The notes: generated by a model from the sequence alone, not told the origin. 64,000 nt of DNA from Treponema sp. (GCA_024402665.1 JAKSTI010000002.1:124001-188000), one strand, 5' to 3'; positions 12,201-19,694 are shown, numbered from the stretch's first letter. A program made the numbers and translations.

Positions 12201-12311
12201 AGTTTCTACACAGAAGTTTCTGTATGGTTCATTCCATCAGACGTTTCTGGTGATAAGATCAACAGTATTGTTCCACAGATTGGTATAGGTTTAAGAACAA
12301 ACGTATTCTAA
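6201..12311 (+). CDS. Giant Ig-like repeat surface/periplasmic protein
   Basis: This 2036-residue protein has a signal peptide (cleavage probably near FAHG, about residue 24). Most of its length is a string of ~90-110-residue Ig-like or cadherin-like repeats. Each has a linker such as DNTNPEVTIVYPGN, a turn like SGNVNFKGQVSDGNGIKELY, and a strand like YSLDNGANWSRF. The final ~180 residues differ: they are aromatic-rich and end RTNVF, as an outer-membrane barrel would. The gene uses a narrow codon set (GAA, ACA, GTA favoured), suggesting strong expression. Upstream lie several TATAAT-like boxes (about 6140-6165) and a ribosome site (GAGGTAGAG). A role in envelope structure or adhesion is inference. 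Confidence 0.75.
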   Translation: MKLKKLVSIFTLFLISFGMVFAHGKKDIEEIQVDNLQSWQEKIDLEAKTKKKAVKYNIMVTATDLGGNQAIEGPFNLYVDPESDKPVSGITNPYYDMRVVGNLNIVGTCVDDDAVARVVLILDEGKVDSEGRSIEKTVNAKGKEFWSYYLDTNDLEEGPHTIKVIGYDINGLEGNPYVLQWQLDRKQPVTEVDNMTMGQLVSGNVNFKGQVSDGNGIKELYYSTDSGNIFVPVKVSNAKTDNKQKVKNAIVDFSFSIDTRKFEDGAAVVWFKAVDESGSVGYYSFLYFIDNTNPEVTIVYPGNNDTVNGKFTVAGYAKDKMGMSNLSWSFGDQHGEFELIPGNPYWAVTVDAVNSKDKSKKFVVRGEDTAGNVVEVTKNISLDPEGDKPVVTITEPANGQVFTGNNEPVFVRGYITDDDNVVKVKVQLDGKAPEEIATKGGFSYTFCEASELSAGSHKITVVGYDQYGTASNPATISFDSKGIAPTFDRVTMNGQNFENGMEVHPESGSVFEVQINAQLGLKQVHTEMTWGKDGLQGNTVELKNAGSYKVSIPVPANAPRGVMNVEIKAIDSLDRISEYRGFFHVTDVAKIKNDELKLVFDDSVFVEKDGVLEVINNKEFPATGYVLGGNATSVEIVPDTRFARARLAGNQIVLEAGSATGASSPVRIRVRTDRNGRVLESKPIIFKNDTATPVFGAIRANGTRVTDKPVDGRNGAVRITGSVACETGVASLKYKLLMALAEVNPATGVVSKVTNSIEDEYQNVRLSGGEFSLSVDPSEYGTGMFLVELLAESSGGNKKAAAVLVNNIPDTEAVPKFNISWLKGFDLYAVPVYQGELEKGFEAFAVADMTYGANSKEYSITVDGKPVVSKSPTVTKEYTMSAHFATVDNAQYRSGMTVAIPYASKKIDHYITLNIDTAAAISGVNYEIYGDKVPGGDEKQSGAAKVTKEGDRYIAEIPLNNLPARVTHIKATIKSPAFKDTVETATVFVVREAEEETDDAEKIYTLADGGTIYDSVEGNYVFTEGSEFLFYVNIPTTFKAELVSSTSGLNIETRDHLVVLTATKDGNYRGVRLRVTDPYGRVFESRSLNFLADSEGPSLVVQNTEAISWVKRTLSLRGTAQDALGVRSVEYSLDNGANWSRFSITPGRGVTFSRDIDLSSFDDGLIKINIRATDNAEHVAYLNLACLKDTKAPEVTVIEPLEGDIVNGETLVVFKVDDDGYFDKAEYTLAGRRNKLEVEPLVSTYVGTPEQPNDPRMSFVFTDDAGNATTVSSWAFKVDSKTDLPVTEIHIPEENEVLTRDFKISGVVFDDDGDSQIFYRIDNGPYRQVSEDEVYGATNPDPEYRLRSNYEITVPLSEMTDNEHTVTVYAVDSNGVRGEETKRKFRISLEEPKGSVEKPTIDISVKDVIEITGVASDKNGIQKVEISLDNGNSYNDAVGRENWSYKVDTRAIPGGTQVVFLRITDRYGITGLYSSLINIDNNAPDVSLELPLDDSTSTGQLFFSGHAYDNVEITNMYVTIRNMERTSSSVTKKLKIDRIIGETMDISDLPNGFYNVELTAEDKAGNRTNVSRNIHLDKNKPNATVDILYPLNGEHKNGYFNIYGQAECQPEIKVKSLKLYVDNKQVKETELSSSGFFKFEITPPSANKEDEVDENGVPIRNAVDMTDGTHSYKVVAELENGKRVTSREQTVVYSHSGTWITLDNFTYGDFATERPYLKGKAGYILSDEEEAILNAKDTSKEVKQLYNNKKVVDKIEISFDNGKTFELLSNKSKWQYRVENQDLTEGYHFMLVRVTMKSGERAIERTIVQIDNTKPSIRLIAPGRGGRYNQELDVSGLSSDNVLLKDVTVTFRKGDKSAYEVPAFIQGLYLDVHFWGATLFDVGAGLTFFDDNVKLQFQWGQFTQNQRNAVNNMFNLPETDMRYGGDNVIGMKLLANISAIPFSYFFGHDYDWLYANFALGAQFSRFNETGSGKPQWLSAILGQIEFPKVVRKKASAFSSFSFYTEVSVWFIPSDVSGDKINSIVPQIGIGLRTNVF

Positions 12312-12351
12312 TCAGAAAGAATAAATACTGAAAACTAACAAAAATTAGTTG

Positions 12352-12402
12352 GGAGTACCTTTAATAAATCAATAGATTTACTTAAAGGTACTCCTTTTTT
12401 TT
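12352..12402 (+). terminator. Long nested intrinsic terminator
   Basis: Arms at 12352-12364 and 12382-12394 pair perfectly over 13 bp (GGAGTACCTTTAA with its complement). Inside them TAAATC (12365-12370) pairs with GATTTA (12375-12380), leaving a single bulged C. Eight T residues follow. This should efficiently end transcription of the giant Ig-like gene. Confidence 0.92.
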
Positions 12403-12416
12403 ACCGATAATGAACT

Positions 12417-14762
12417 ATGTCTAAAGTTTTATTTATTTTATCATTATTCATTGCTACTCCAGTTGCATTAGCTGCACAGGAAGTAAAACCTTTATATCAA
12501 CTGCCAGAAAAAAATGTGGCAGAAACAACAAAAGCACCAGAAGCAACAGTTGTCGCTGATGCAGATGTTTTCCTGGTTGGCTCAGATTCGGGTCTTTATA
12601 AAATCAATAATTCAAACAAACCTAGTGCGTTGTGGACAGAAGGCCGTGTAGATCAGATTATGCGCGTTAAAGTTCCAAATAAACACGGAAATTTAGCAGA
12701 TGCCTGGGTTATGAGAACTTCTAAAGGTATTTTTTATTCAGAAGATTTATCTACCTTTACAGAAAGAGATAACGGGCTCCCATTCTTAACCCTCAAAAAA
12801 TTCAATGGAGAAAAAATCGCTCTTTATAAGCAGATTCAGGAATTAAAAGATCTTTGCGTTAATCCTGCCAATAACTCAGAAATGGTAACTGCTACAAAAG
12901 ATGCCGTTTATATTACAAAAGATGCAGGACTTAACTGGAGAACAATCGGTTCAATGAGTAAGGGAACTGCCGGAATGAAGGCTGCTGCAATTGCTACAAT
13001 CAACGGAGAAACAGTTGTATTTATGTCTCATCCAATCTTTGGTTTTTCATATATCTATCCAGACAGAAAAGGTGCAGCGTGGGTTGATGTTTCAGCAGGA
13101 TTTGAAATCATCCCAACAATGTCTTATCCAGATGAAATTTCAGACATTCTCCCGGTTTTAACAAAAGATGAACAGGGAAACGAAAAAACAGAAATCTATA
13201 TTTCACAAAGCTATATTCCAAGAATTTACAGATTCAACTGGGCTGCTAAACGTGGCGAATTAATTTACAAAGGCGACGAACCAGTTCAGGCAATTGACGG
13301 ACTTTCAGAAATTGACGGAAAACTTTTATTTACAAAACTTGAAGGCTTTGATACTTTAGACCTTTCTTCAAACAAAATAAAAGGCGCTCCTTCAAAATTC
13401 TCTGACTGGGAAAAAGGTTTTAATACAATCCCAGAAATGGTAAACACAGCTTATATCCCAAAAAGCCGCAGTGGATTTGGAAAAGCAATTACAGTAAATG
13501 AACTTTGGGAATTGTATCCTGGAACAATTAATACACCTTATGCAGAAAAAGCAATGGGACAGAAAAGTATTTACGCTTCAGCATACCAGTGCCGCCTTCA
13601 GAGTGGAATTGATAAATATAAAAAACTTTTAAAAGACAGAAATATGAACAGTATCGTAATCGACATGAAAGACGATTATGGTTTACTCCGCTATGATACA
13701 AAAGATCCTCTTGTAAAAGAAAAAGGCTACGTAACACAGTATAAAATCGATCTTGATCATTTTGTTTCTGAATTCAAAAAAGACGGCACATATTTAATTG
13801 CCAGAATTGTAACTTTCAAAGATAAATCTTTGTCTCAGTATGCCAACGGAAAATATGCAGTATGGAATGCCGCAACAAACAGACCTTGGCTTGGTACAAA
13901 GGGAACAGAAACAATTAAAAATGACGATGGAACAGAAACTACAAAAACAACATATTATGATGAACATTGGGTAGATCCATATTGTCAGGAAGTTTGGGAA
14001 TACAACGTTGCAATTGCAAAAGAACTCATTGCCCGCGGATTTGATGAAATTCAGTTTGACTATATCCGTTTCCCAACAGACGGTAAAAATATTGGAAGCG
14101 CACAGTACAGATGGCGTGAAAAAGGAATGGATCAGGAAAGTGCTTTGATTTCCTTCCTTATGTATGCCCGTGAAAATATTGATGCACCAATCGGAATTGA
14201 TATTTATGGCGCAAACGGATGGTATCGTTCTGGAACAAGAACTGGTCAGGATGCAGAAATGCTTGCAGAATATGTTGATGTAATTGGACCAATGTTCTAT
14301 CCAAGCCATTTTGAACAGAACTTCCTTGAATATGCACCAGTAGCAGACAGAACTTACAGAATTTACTATTACGGTTCTTTCAGAAATACAGTTTTGTGCC
14401 GCAACAGAGCAATCGTAAGACCTTGGGTTCAGAGTTTCTATCTTAATGTAAGATACGACAGAGCTTATTACAACACTGAATACATCAGAAAAGAATTCTT
14501 TGGAACAAGAGATGCCTTGAACCGCGGATACATGTGCTGGAACAATTCCGGAGACTATTCAATGACACCTCCAGATGTAGCAGATGATGCTAAATTCACA
14601 GGAACAGCCCCAGAAGCTAACTTTAAACGCCCTGCTTTTGGAACAAGAATGCGTTCTTTTTCAGTTCCAAAATCAATAGACATGGCAATTCTTGATACAG
14701 TAAAAGATCAGGAAAAGAAAGACAAAAAAGAAGAACTGATATATACTTCATTTTTAAGATAG
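12417..14762 (+). CDS. DUF4015 putative glycoside hydrolase, exported
   Basis: This 781-residue protein has a signal peptide (about 1-20, ending ALAAQ). Residues ~40-340 look like a beta-propeller or sialidase-like sensor, with segments such as AVYITKDAGLNWRTIG. The C-terminal half is a DUF4015-type TIM barrel: MNSIVIDMKDDYG, ELIARGFDEIQFDYIRFP and PIGIDIYGANGWYR are characteristic. DUF4015 is listed as a putative glycosidase without a settled substrate. The ATG has no obvious ribosome site and lies only 15 bases after the terminator T-tract, so expression may rely on read-through or on an overlooked promoter. The next gene, mnmE, starts 18 bases downstream with a strong ribosome site. Confidence 0.8.
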   Translation: MSKVLFILSLFIATPVALAAQEVKPLYQLPEKNVAETTKAPEATVVADADVFLVGSDSGLYKINNSNKPSALWTEGRVDQIMRVKVPNKHGNLADAWVMRTSKGIFYSEDLSTFTERDNGLPFLTLKKFNGEKIALYKQIQELKDLCVNPANNSEMVTATKDAVYITKDAGLNWRTIGSMSKGTAGMKAAAIATINGETVVFMSHPIFGFSYIYPDRKGAAWVDVSAGFEIIPTMSYPDEISDILPVLTKDEQGNEKTEIYISQSYIPRIYRFNWAAKRGELIYKGDEPVQAIDGLSEIDGKLLFTKLEGFDTLDLSSNKIKGAPSKFSDWEKGFNTIPEMVNTAYIPKSRSGFGKAITVNELWELYPGTINTPYAEKAMGQKSIYASAYQCRLQSGIDKYKKLLKDRNMNSIVIDMKDDYGLLRYDTKDPLVKEKGYVTQYKIDLDHFVSEFKKDGTYLIARIVTFKDKSLSQYANGKYAVWNAATNRPWLGTKGTETIKNDDGTETTKTTYYDEHWVDPYCQEVWEYNVAIAKELIARGFDEIQFDYIRFPTDGKNIGSAQYRWREKGMDQESALISFLMYARENIDAPIGIDIYGANGWYRSGTRTGQDAEMLAEYVDVIGPMFYPSHFEQNFLEYAPVADRTYRIYYYGSFRNTVLCRNRAIVRPWVQSFYLNVRYDRAYYNTEYIRKEFFGTRDALNRGYMCWNNSGDYSMTPPDVADDAKFTGTAPEANFKRPAFGTRMRSFSVPKSIDMAILDTVKDQEKKDKKEELIYTSFLR

Positions 14763-14779
14763 CTTAAGAAGGAGAAAAA

Positions 14780-16216
14780 ATGCAGGCTTCAGTATACACA
14801 CCAGAAGAACCAATAACTTCAATCGCAACTGCCTTAGCACCAGCTGCCCTTGGAATTATCAGAGTTTCAGGAAAAAACTGTATTGAATTAGTAAGTAAAG
14901 TTTTTTCCCGCCCAAAAGCATTACTGGAGGCTGCAGGAAACACAATTGTCTACGGATGGATTGTGGACAATAATGGCACAAAAATAGATGAAGTAATGTG
15001 CGCAGTTTATCGAGCTCCAAAAAGCTTTACTGGAGAAGACATGGTAGAAATTTTCTGCCATGGAGGACCTTCCGTAGTTACAGCCATTCAAAATCTTATG
15101 CTTAAATCAGGCTTTCGTCAGGCAAATCGTGGTGAATATACATTCCGTGCCTATATCAATGGAAAAACAGATTTAACAAAAGCCGAAGCAGTAAAAGAAA
15201 TCATAGACAGTCATACAGATGTTTCCCGCTCACATGCCGTTGGCCGCCTTTCTGGTTCACTTTTTGCACAGATAGATGAAATCAAAAAATTAATAATAGA
15301 TACACTTGCCGCCATTGAAGTAGAAATAGAGTATCCCGAAGATGAAGAAACAATTGCAGACACATTTAATCGCAGCGACATTGAAACTGCAATCAATCGT
15401 CTTCAGACACTGGTAGATTCCTGGCGTGGAGAAAAACTTTATCAGGATGGAGCCAGAGTTGTACTTGCAGGCCGCACAAATGCCGGAAAATCTTCCCTTT
15501 TTAATGCCATTCTTAAAGAAGAGCGTGCCATCGTTAGCGACATAGAAGGAACAACCCGTGACTGGCTTGAAAGCTGGGCAAGCATAAATGGAATTCCAGT
15601 TCGTCTTTTTGACACAGCAGGATTGCGCCAGACCGATGATGTTATTGAAGCACGAGGCGTTGAACTTACAAAAAATCTTGCAGGCGATGCAGATATAGTT
15701 TTTTATTTAATCGATTCAACTTCAAAAATTACAGCAGAAGATTTATCTTTTATAAAAAATGCCCAGGAACCGCTGATTGTTGTTTATACAAAAACAGATA
15801 TTAATAATGAGGGGGAAAGCCTTCCCCCTGGTTCGCACTGCGTTGCTCACACACCCCCTTCTGCGCATTCAGACGCCATGCGCAACGCGGGCTTAAATCC
15901 AATTCAAGTGGCCATTTCATCTAAAGATGGCAGTGGCATGAAAACTTTATTCGATGAAGCAGCAAAACTTTTAACTTCAGGACTTACCACAGAAAGAGAG
16001 CAGGCCGGAATCGGTTCAGAACGACAGAAGAACGCTGTTGCAGAAGCACTGGAATGTGTAAAACATGCTCTTGTTTCAGCCGACGACAACTACACATTAG
16101 ATGCCGTTGTTCAGGACTTAGAAGATGCCCTGGACTTTTTAGGCGAAGTAACCGGCGACGTAACTCCAGACGACGTTCTTGGAAGCATTTTTGCCAATTT
16201 CTGCGTTGGGAAGTAG
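14780..16216 (+). CDS. mnmE: tRNA modification GTPase MnmE
   Basis: With MnmG, MnmE installs the 5-(carboxy)aminomethyl group on wobble uridine of certain tRNAs, using 5,10-methylene-THF. The 478-residue protein has the N-terminal folate-binding domain, a helical domain and an inserted G domain: P-loop GRTNAGKSS (about 231-239), DIEGTTRD, DTAGL, and TKTD in place of the usual NKxD. The C terminus ends FCVGK, matching the conserved Cys-containing C-(I/V)GK tail. A ribosome site (AAGGAG) precedes the ATG. Between G4 and G5, about 30 extra residues are encoded by a GC-rich palindromic segment (see the separate entry). Identity is certain. Confidence 0.97.
   Translation: MQASVYTPEEPITSIATALAPAALGIIRVSGKNCIELVSKVFSRPKALLEAAGNTIVYGWIVDNNGTKIDEVMCAVYRAPKSFTGEDMVEIFCHGGPSVVTAIQNLMLKSGFRQANRGEYTFRAYINGKTDLTKAEAVKEIIDSHTDVSRSHAVGRLSGSLFAQIDEIKKLIIDTLAAIEVEIEYPEDEETIADTFNRSDIETAINRLQTLVDSWRGEKLYQDGARVVLAGRTNAGKSSLFNAILKEERAIVSDIEGTTRDWLESWASINGIPVRLFDTAGLRQTDDVIEARGVELTKNLAGDADIVFYLIDSTSKITAEDLSFIKNAQEPLIVVYTKTDINNEGESLPPGSHCVAHTPPSAHSDAMRNAGLNPIQVAISSKDGSGMKTLFDEAAKLLTSGLTTEREQAGIGSERQKNAVAEALECVKHALVSADDNYTLDAVVQDLEDALDFLGEVTGDVTPDDVLGSIFANFCVGK
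15811..15888 (+). repeat. GC-rich palindromic element inserted in frame in mnmE
   Basis: A ~78-base segment inside mnmE is far richer in G+C than its surroundings and is full of inverted repeats. GGGGGAA (15811-15817) pairs with TTCCCCC (15822-15828). GCGTTGC (15840-15846) pairs with GCAACGC (15882-15888). TGCGCAT (15862-15868) pairs with ATGCGCA (15878-15884). It encodes the low-complexity linker rich in Pro, Ser, His and Ala between G4 (TKTD) and the G5 region (ISSKDGSG), where other MnmE proteins have a short loop. This looks like a small mobile palindromic repeat tolerated in a coding sequence, comparable in concept to Rickettsia palindromic elements. That it is dispersed in the genome is inference. 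Confidence 0.65.
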
Positions 16217-16222
16217 TAAAAA

Positions 16223-17095
16223 TTAAATTTTCTCTTTTAATTGTTTAATTTGTTCTACAGACATATTTGTAGCAATAGAAATTATTTTTTCATCTATTTG
16301 TTTTTCCAGCATTCTTTTAGCAGTTTCAATGCGTTCCTGATTGAGACCCTGTTTCAAACCATTAGCGAAGGCTTCTTCCTGTTTTACCTGAATATCTAAA
16401 TCATAGTCATATTTAGCACATAACATGTTCTCAACCTCCGTAATTTTTCTCTCAAGATAGTTAGGCAGGAATCCTTCTTTTTTTGCCTGCCGTATCACTT
16501 CCTTACAGGAATTAGGGTCCTGCATATCAGCATGTTCATAAACATAATTTATGAAGTTCGAATACTGCTTGATTTTATCACACTTGCTTACAAATTGTAA
16601 GTCTGTGTTTCCAATGTTGTAGATTTTCACTTTCAGTTCCAGGGCCGGATCAGATGTACTTTCCATAAATGCATCAGAAAGTTTAAGTTCAGAAACTGCA
16701 GGTAAATCTGACTTTCCATTATAAAACACAAAGAACTCCGGAGTAGGAACAGGATATGTTCCTGTAAGATAACGGGCCCTTCCGGGAACAATGGATGAAT
16801 AGATTCTTGTAATGTATTCCAGAAATCGTAACGGCATGTTGTTGTTTATGGTGCTCTGGTGTTCCATAAGGACAACCAGGTGTCCGTCAATTTCCATGCC
16901 CAGATCATTTTTGTAGGTTTTGTAGACTGTGTCATCAATCAAACGTAATTTCAGTTCACAGTTATCCAGTGTGTAATGGGTATCGTGAATTGCATTGTAA
17001 AGTTCAAGAAAGTTCTGTTTTCCGACCACTTCATCAATTCCAAAAAAGTCAATGAATAGGGATGATTTGATTTCCCGGGAAATATTTTCTGCCAA
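16223..17095 (-). CDS. Rpn family recombination-promoting nuclease / putative transposase
   Basis: This 290-residue protein matches the Rpn / PD-(D/E)XK transposase-like family: an N-terminal nuclease-like domain with DGHLVVLMEHQST (the E-x-Q arrangement), then PLRFLEYITRIY, and a C-terminal helical, charged tail. Family members nick or cut DNA and promote RecA-independent recombination, and are often present in many copies in treponemes. It ends six bases from the mnmE stop, convergently, with no clear terminator between. It is not flanked by terminal inverted repeats that I could find, so I do not call an insertion sequence. Confidence 0.8.
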   Translation of the reverse strand: MAENISREIKSSLFIDFFGIDEVVGKQNFLELYNAIHDTHYTLDNCELKLRLIDDTVYKTYKNDLGMEIDGHLVVLMEHQSTINNNMPLRFLEYITRIYSSIVPGRARYLTGTYPVPTPEFFVFYNGKSDLPAVSELKLSDAFMESTSDPALELKVKIYNIGNTDLQFVSKCDKIKQYSNFINYVYEHADMQDPNSCKEVIRQAKKEGFLPNYLERKITEVENMLCAKYDYDLDIQVKQEEAFANGLKQGLNQERIETAKRMLEKQIDEKIISIATNMSVEQIKQLKEKI

Positions 17096-17197
17096 ATAAA
17101 GCCTCCTTAAAAAAATATCTATAAGTAATATGTCTTTAATTTAAAAAAAAAGACCATTTTTCAAAAAAAGTTCTATTTTTTCTTGAAAAAAACACAA

Positions 17198-17226
17198 TTG
17201 TTAAAATTCATAAAATCAGATAGAAT
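17198..17226 (+). promoter_or_regulatory. Sigma-70-type promoter of glmS
   Basis: TTGTTA (17198-17203) and TAGAAT (17221-17226) are separated by exactly 17 bases. Transcription would begin near 17233, giving a leader of about 310 nt before the glmS ATG. That leader contains both copies of the structured element at 17268-17520. Confidence 0.6.
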
Positions 17227-17267
17227 AAATTTATTATTTGTAAGGAGATGGGAAACCGGGAATTTGG

Positions 17268-17520
17268 AATTTGGTAAATCCTAAAAGATTGCTCCAAGTC
17301 TTCGCAATCTTTTTTAACGGATTTGCTATTAACCACTGTGCCGATTGAGGGATAAAACCTAAAATCGATTTCACAGTGGTGAAATAATTGTTATTAATTT
17401 GGAGAATGCTAAAAAACTGCTCCAAGTCTTCGCAGTTTTTTTTACGCATTTCCAATAAACCGCATGAACGATTGGTGGTAGAAACCTAAAAATCGTTTTA
17501 CAGCGGTAAAACAATTTTTT
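17268..17520 (+). repeat. Two tandem copies of a structured two-hairpin element in the glmS leader
   Basis: Two units (about 17268-17395 and 17396-17520) share one plan. Hairpin A has a 10-bp stem around an identical 11-nt loop TCCAAGTCTTC: stem AAAAGATTGC/GCAATCTTTT at 17283-17313, and AAAAAACTGC/GCAGTTTTTT at 17411-17441. Hairpin B has nested stems: ACCACTGTG/CACAGTGGT (17332-17380) with CGATT/AATCG inside, and ACCGC/GCGGT (17459-17507) with AACGATT/AATCGTT inside. Both B hairpins carry ACCTAAAA or CCTAAAAT near the tip. Stem bases differ between copies but pairing is kept, while loops are conserved. Hairpin A plus its T-run also looks like an intrinsic terminator. Either a cis-regulatory leader or a dispersed repeat is possible. 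Confidence 0.75.
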
Positions 17521-17542
17521 TAACGGTTTCTTTAATAAGGGT

Positions 17543-19459
17543 ATGTGTGGAATAGTAGGTTATATTGGAAATAAAAATGCGACTCCGGTGCTTATGAAGG
17601 CGCTTAAGAAGTTGGAGTATCGTGGGTATGATAGTGCTGGGATTGCTGTTTACAGTGGGGATGAAATCATTATAAAGAAAGTTAAAGGCGCACTTAAAAA
17701 TCTTGCTGAACGTATTACAGGGGAAGTTATTCCTTATAATGTGAACGACAAGCAGTTTGATGCTGCAGAACAGGCCCTTTTTGAAAAAACAGGTTCATTC
17801 ATTAACGGCGGACTTGGTATAGGTCATACTCGCTGGGCAACTCACGGGGAACCAAGTGACACAAACAGCCATCCTCATACAAACATGGATGGTTCAATTT
17901 CTATTGTTCACAACGGAATTATTGAAAATTATGCAGAATTAAAAGCTCAGTTACAGAGCCAGGGAATTGTATTTAAATCTCAGACAGATACAGAAGTAGT
18001 TGTTCATCTTATAGATAAAGCTTACAACGAAGAAAAAGACATTTTTAAAGCAGTTCTTAAAGTAATCCATCTTCTTGAAGGTTCTTATGCTCTTGCAGTT
18101 GTTTCTAAAAATTACCCAGACAGAATCATCTGTGCCCGCAAAGAAAGCCCTCTTGTAATTGGACTTGGAAAAGGGGAAAACTTTATTGGTTCAGACGTTC
18201 CTGCAATCCTTGAACATACACGTGAAGTTTACTATCTTGGGGAAAAAGAACTTGCTGTTTTGTATTCAGATCACGTTGATTTGTTCAATTATTCTGGTGA
18301 AAAAATCATTAAACAGCCTAGTCATGTAGATTGGGATATGGATGCTGCAGAAAAAGGCGGCTACCAGCATTTTATGATTAAAGAAATTCACGAACAGCCA
18401 AAAGGTCTTACAGATACAATGCGTCCTAGAATCGTAAAAGACAATTCTGGAAAACCTGTTGATGTTTTCTTTGAAGAAAATAAGATGGATGATGCCTGGA
18501 AAAAAGCAAATCGTGTTGTAATTACAGCCTGTGGAACTGCCTATCATTCTGGTGTTGTTGCAAAATATGCTTTTGAAAAAATTGCCCGCATGAAGGTTGA
18601 TGTAGATGTTGCTTCTGAGTTCCGTTACAGAAATCCTATTTTGGACAAAGATGATATATTTATTGTAGTTTCTCAGTCTGGTGAAACTGCAGATACACTT
18701 TCTGCACTTCGTCTTGCAAAACAGAACGGTCTTAAAGTTGTAGCAATCACAAATGTTGTTGGTTCAACAGTAAGCCGTGAAGTTGATGATGTAATTTATA
18801 CTCTTGCAGGACCAGAAATTGCAGTTGCATCAACTAAAGCTTATACAACTCAGGTTTTGTGTATGTATCTTCTTGCAATCAAAGCCGGAAAATTGCGTGG
18901 AACTTTAAGTGATGCAGAAGCTACAAAACTTTTGTGTGAACTTGAAACAATTCCTGCAAAAGTTCAGCAGATTCTTGATGGAAAAGATGTTATCCAGAAA
19001 TTTGCCAGCAAACAGTTCAACAAAGACAAGATTTTCTATATTGGTCGTCAGTTTGACAGTGCAACTTCTTTGGAAAGCGCACTTAAACTTAAAGAAGTTT
19101 CTTATATGCATTCAGAAGCTTTTGCGGCTGGTGAACTTAAACATGGTCCAATCGCCTTAATTGATGATAAGACTCTTGTTGTTGCAATTGCCAGCGAACC
19201 ATCTCTTTATGACAAGATTGGTTCAAACATGGTAGAAGTAAAATCTCGTGGTGCCTCTGTTCTTGTTATTACTCAGGATAATTCAGGCGCTTTTGAAGGT
19301 AAGGCAGATGAAATCATCCAGATTCCAGAATGTTCGTCTACACTTGCAAGTTTGCTTACAGTTATTCCAGCCCAGCTTTTTGCCTATTATTGCGCAATCT
19401 TAAAAGGCTTTAATCCAGATAAGCCACGTAATCTTGCAAAGAGCGTTACTGTAGAATAG
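17543..19459 (+). CDS. glmS: Glutamine--fructose-6-phosphate aminotransferase (isomerizing)
   Basis: GlmS makes glucosamine-6-phosphate from fructose-6-phosphate and glutamine, the first step to UDP-GlcNAc for peptidoglycan. The 638-residue protein begins MCGIVGYIGN, with Cys2 as the glutaminase nucleophile, and shows GIGHTRWATHG and HNGIIENY. Two SIS domains follow (ITACGTAYHSG, SQSGETADT, ESALKLKEVSYMHSEAF), and it ends KPRNLAKSVTVE with the usual C-terminal Lys region. It is ~30 residues longer than typical, with an insertion near residues 60-85 of the glutaminase domain. No clear ribosome site precedes the ATG, and the leader is long and structured, so control at the RNA level is plausible. 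Confidence 0.97.
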   Translation: MCGIVGYIGNKNATPVLMKALKKLEYRGYDSAGIAVYSGDEIIIKKVKGALKNLAERITGEVIPYNVNDKQFDAAEQALFEKTGSFINGGLGIGHTRWATHGEPSDTNSHPHTNMDGSISIVHNGIIENYAELKAQLQSQGIVFKSQTDTEVVVHLIDKAYNEEKDIFKAVLKVIHLLEGSYALAVVSKNYPDRIICARKESPLVIGLGKGENFIGSDVPAILEHTREVYYLGEKELAVLYSDHVDLFNYSGEKIIKQPSHVDWDMDAAEKGGYQHFMIKEIHEQPKGLTDTMRPRIVKDNSGKPVDVFFEENKMDDAWKKANRVVITACGTAYHSGVVAKYAFEKIARMKVDVDVASEFRYRNPILDKDDIFIVVSQSGETADTLSALRLAKQNGLKVVAITNVVGSTVSREVDDVIYTLAGPEIAVASTKAYTTQVLCMYLLAIKAGKLRGTLSDAEATKLLCELETIPAKVQQILDGKDVIQKFASKQFNKDKIFYIGRQFDSATSLESALKLKEVSYMHSEAFAAGELKHGPIALIDDKTLVVAIASEPSLYDKIGSNMVEVKSRGASVLVITQDNSGAFEGKADEIIQIPECSSTLASLLTVIPAQLFAYYCAILKGFNPDKPRNLAKSVTVE

Positions 19460-19472
19460 CCAGTGTCTTCCA

Positions 19473-19501
19473 TTGACCAAAAAAAACATCCATGTTACTA
19501 T
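19473..19501 (+). promoter_or_regulatory. Promoter of tRNA-Met
   Basis: TTGACC (19473-19478) and TACTAT (19496-19501) are 17 bases apart, placing the start near 19508, about 28 bases before the mature tRNA. Confidence 0.6.
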
Positions 19502-19535
19502 AAATAACAGATTTTTTGCTTAGCAAATAATTTTC

Positions 19536-19608
<73 letters not shown>

Positions 19609-19694
19609 ATAGTTTCGTAACGAAGTGAGAAACTATACTTAAATCACTTCAACTAGGCCAAACGGCTCGAAGAGACGTATGGCTCAAAAAATAG

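Noticed and set aside
13794..14309. 171-codon minus-strand frame
   Set aside because: It is fully antisense to the DUF4015 gene, Cys/Phe/Ile-rich in the way complementary frames are, and without a ribosome site.
16223..17095. Complete insertion sequence around the Rpn gene
   Set aside because: I found no terminal inverted repeats or target-site duplication at its ends, so only the gene is called.
17234..17455. 73-codon minus-strand frame in the glmS leader with internal peptide repeats
   Set aside because: The peptide repeats simply mirror the DNA repeat units. The frame lies across hairpins and no ribosome site is present.
17268..17520. glmS ribozyme
   Set aside because: The location fits, but I could not find the ribozyme's conserved core or cleavage-site pattern near the glmS start. 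The tandem hairpins are a different structure.
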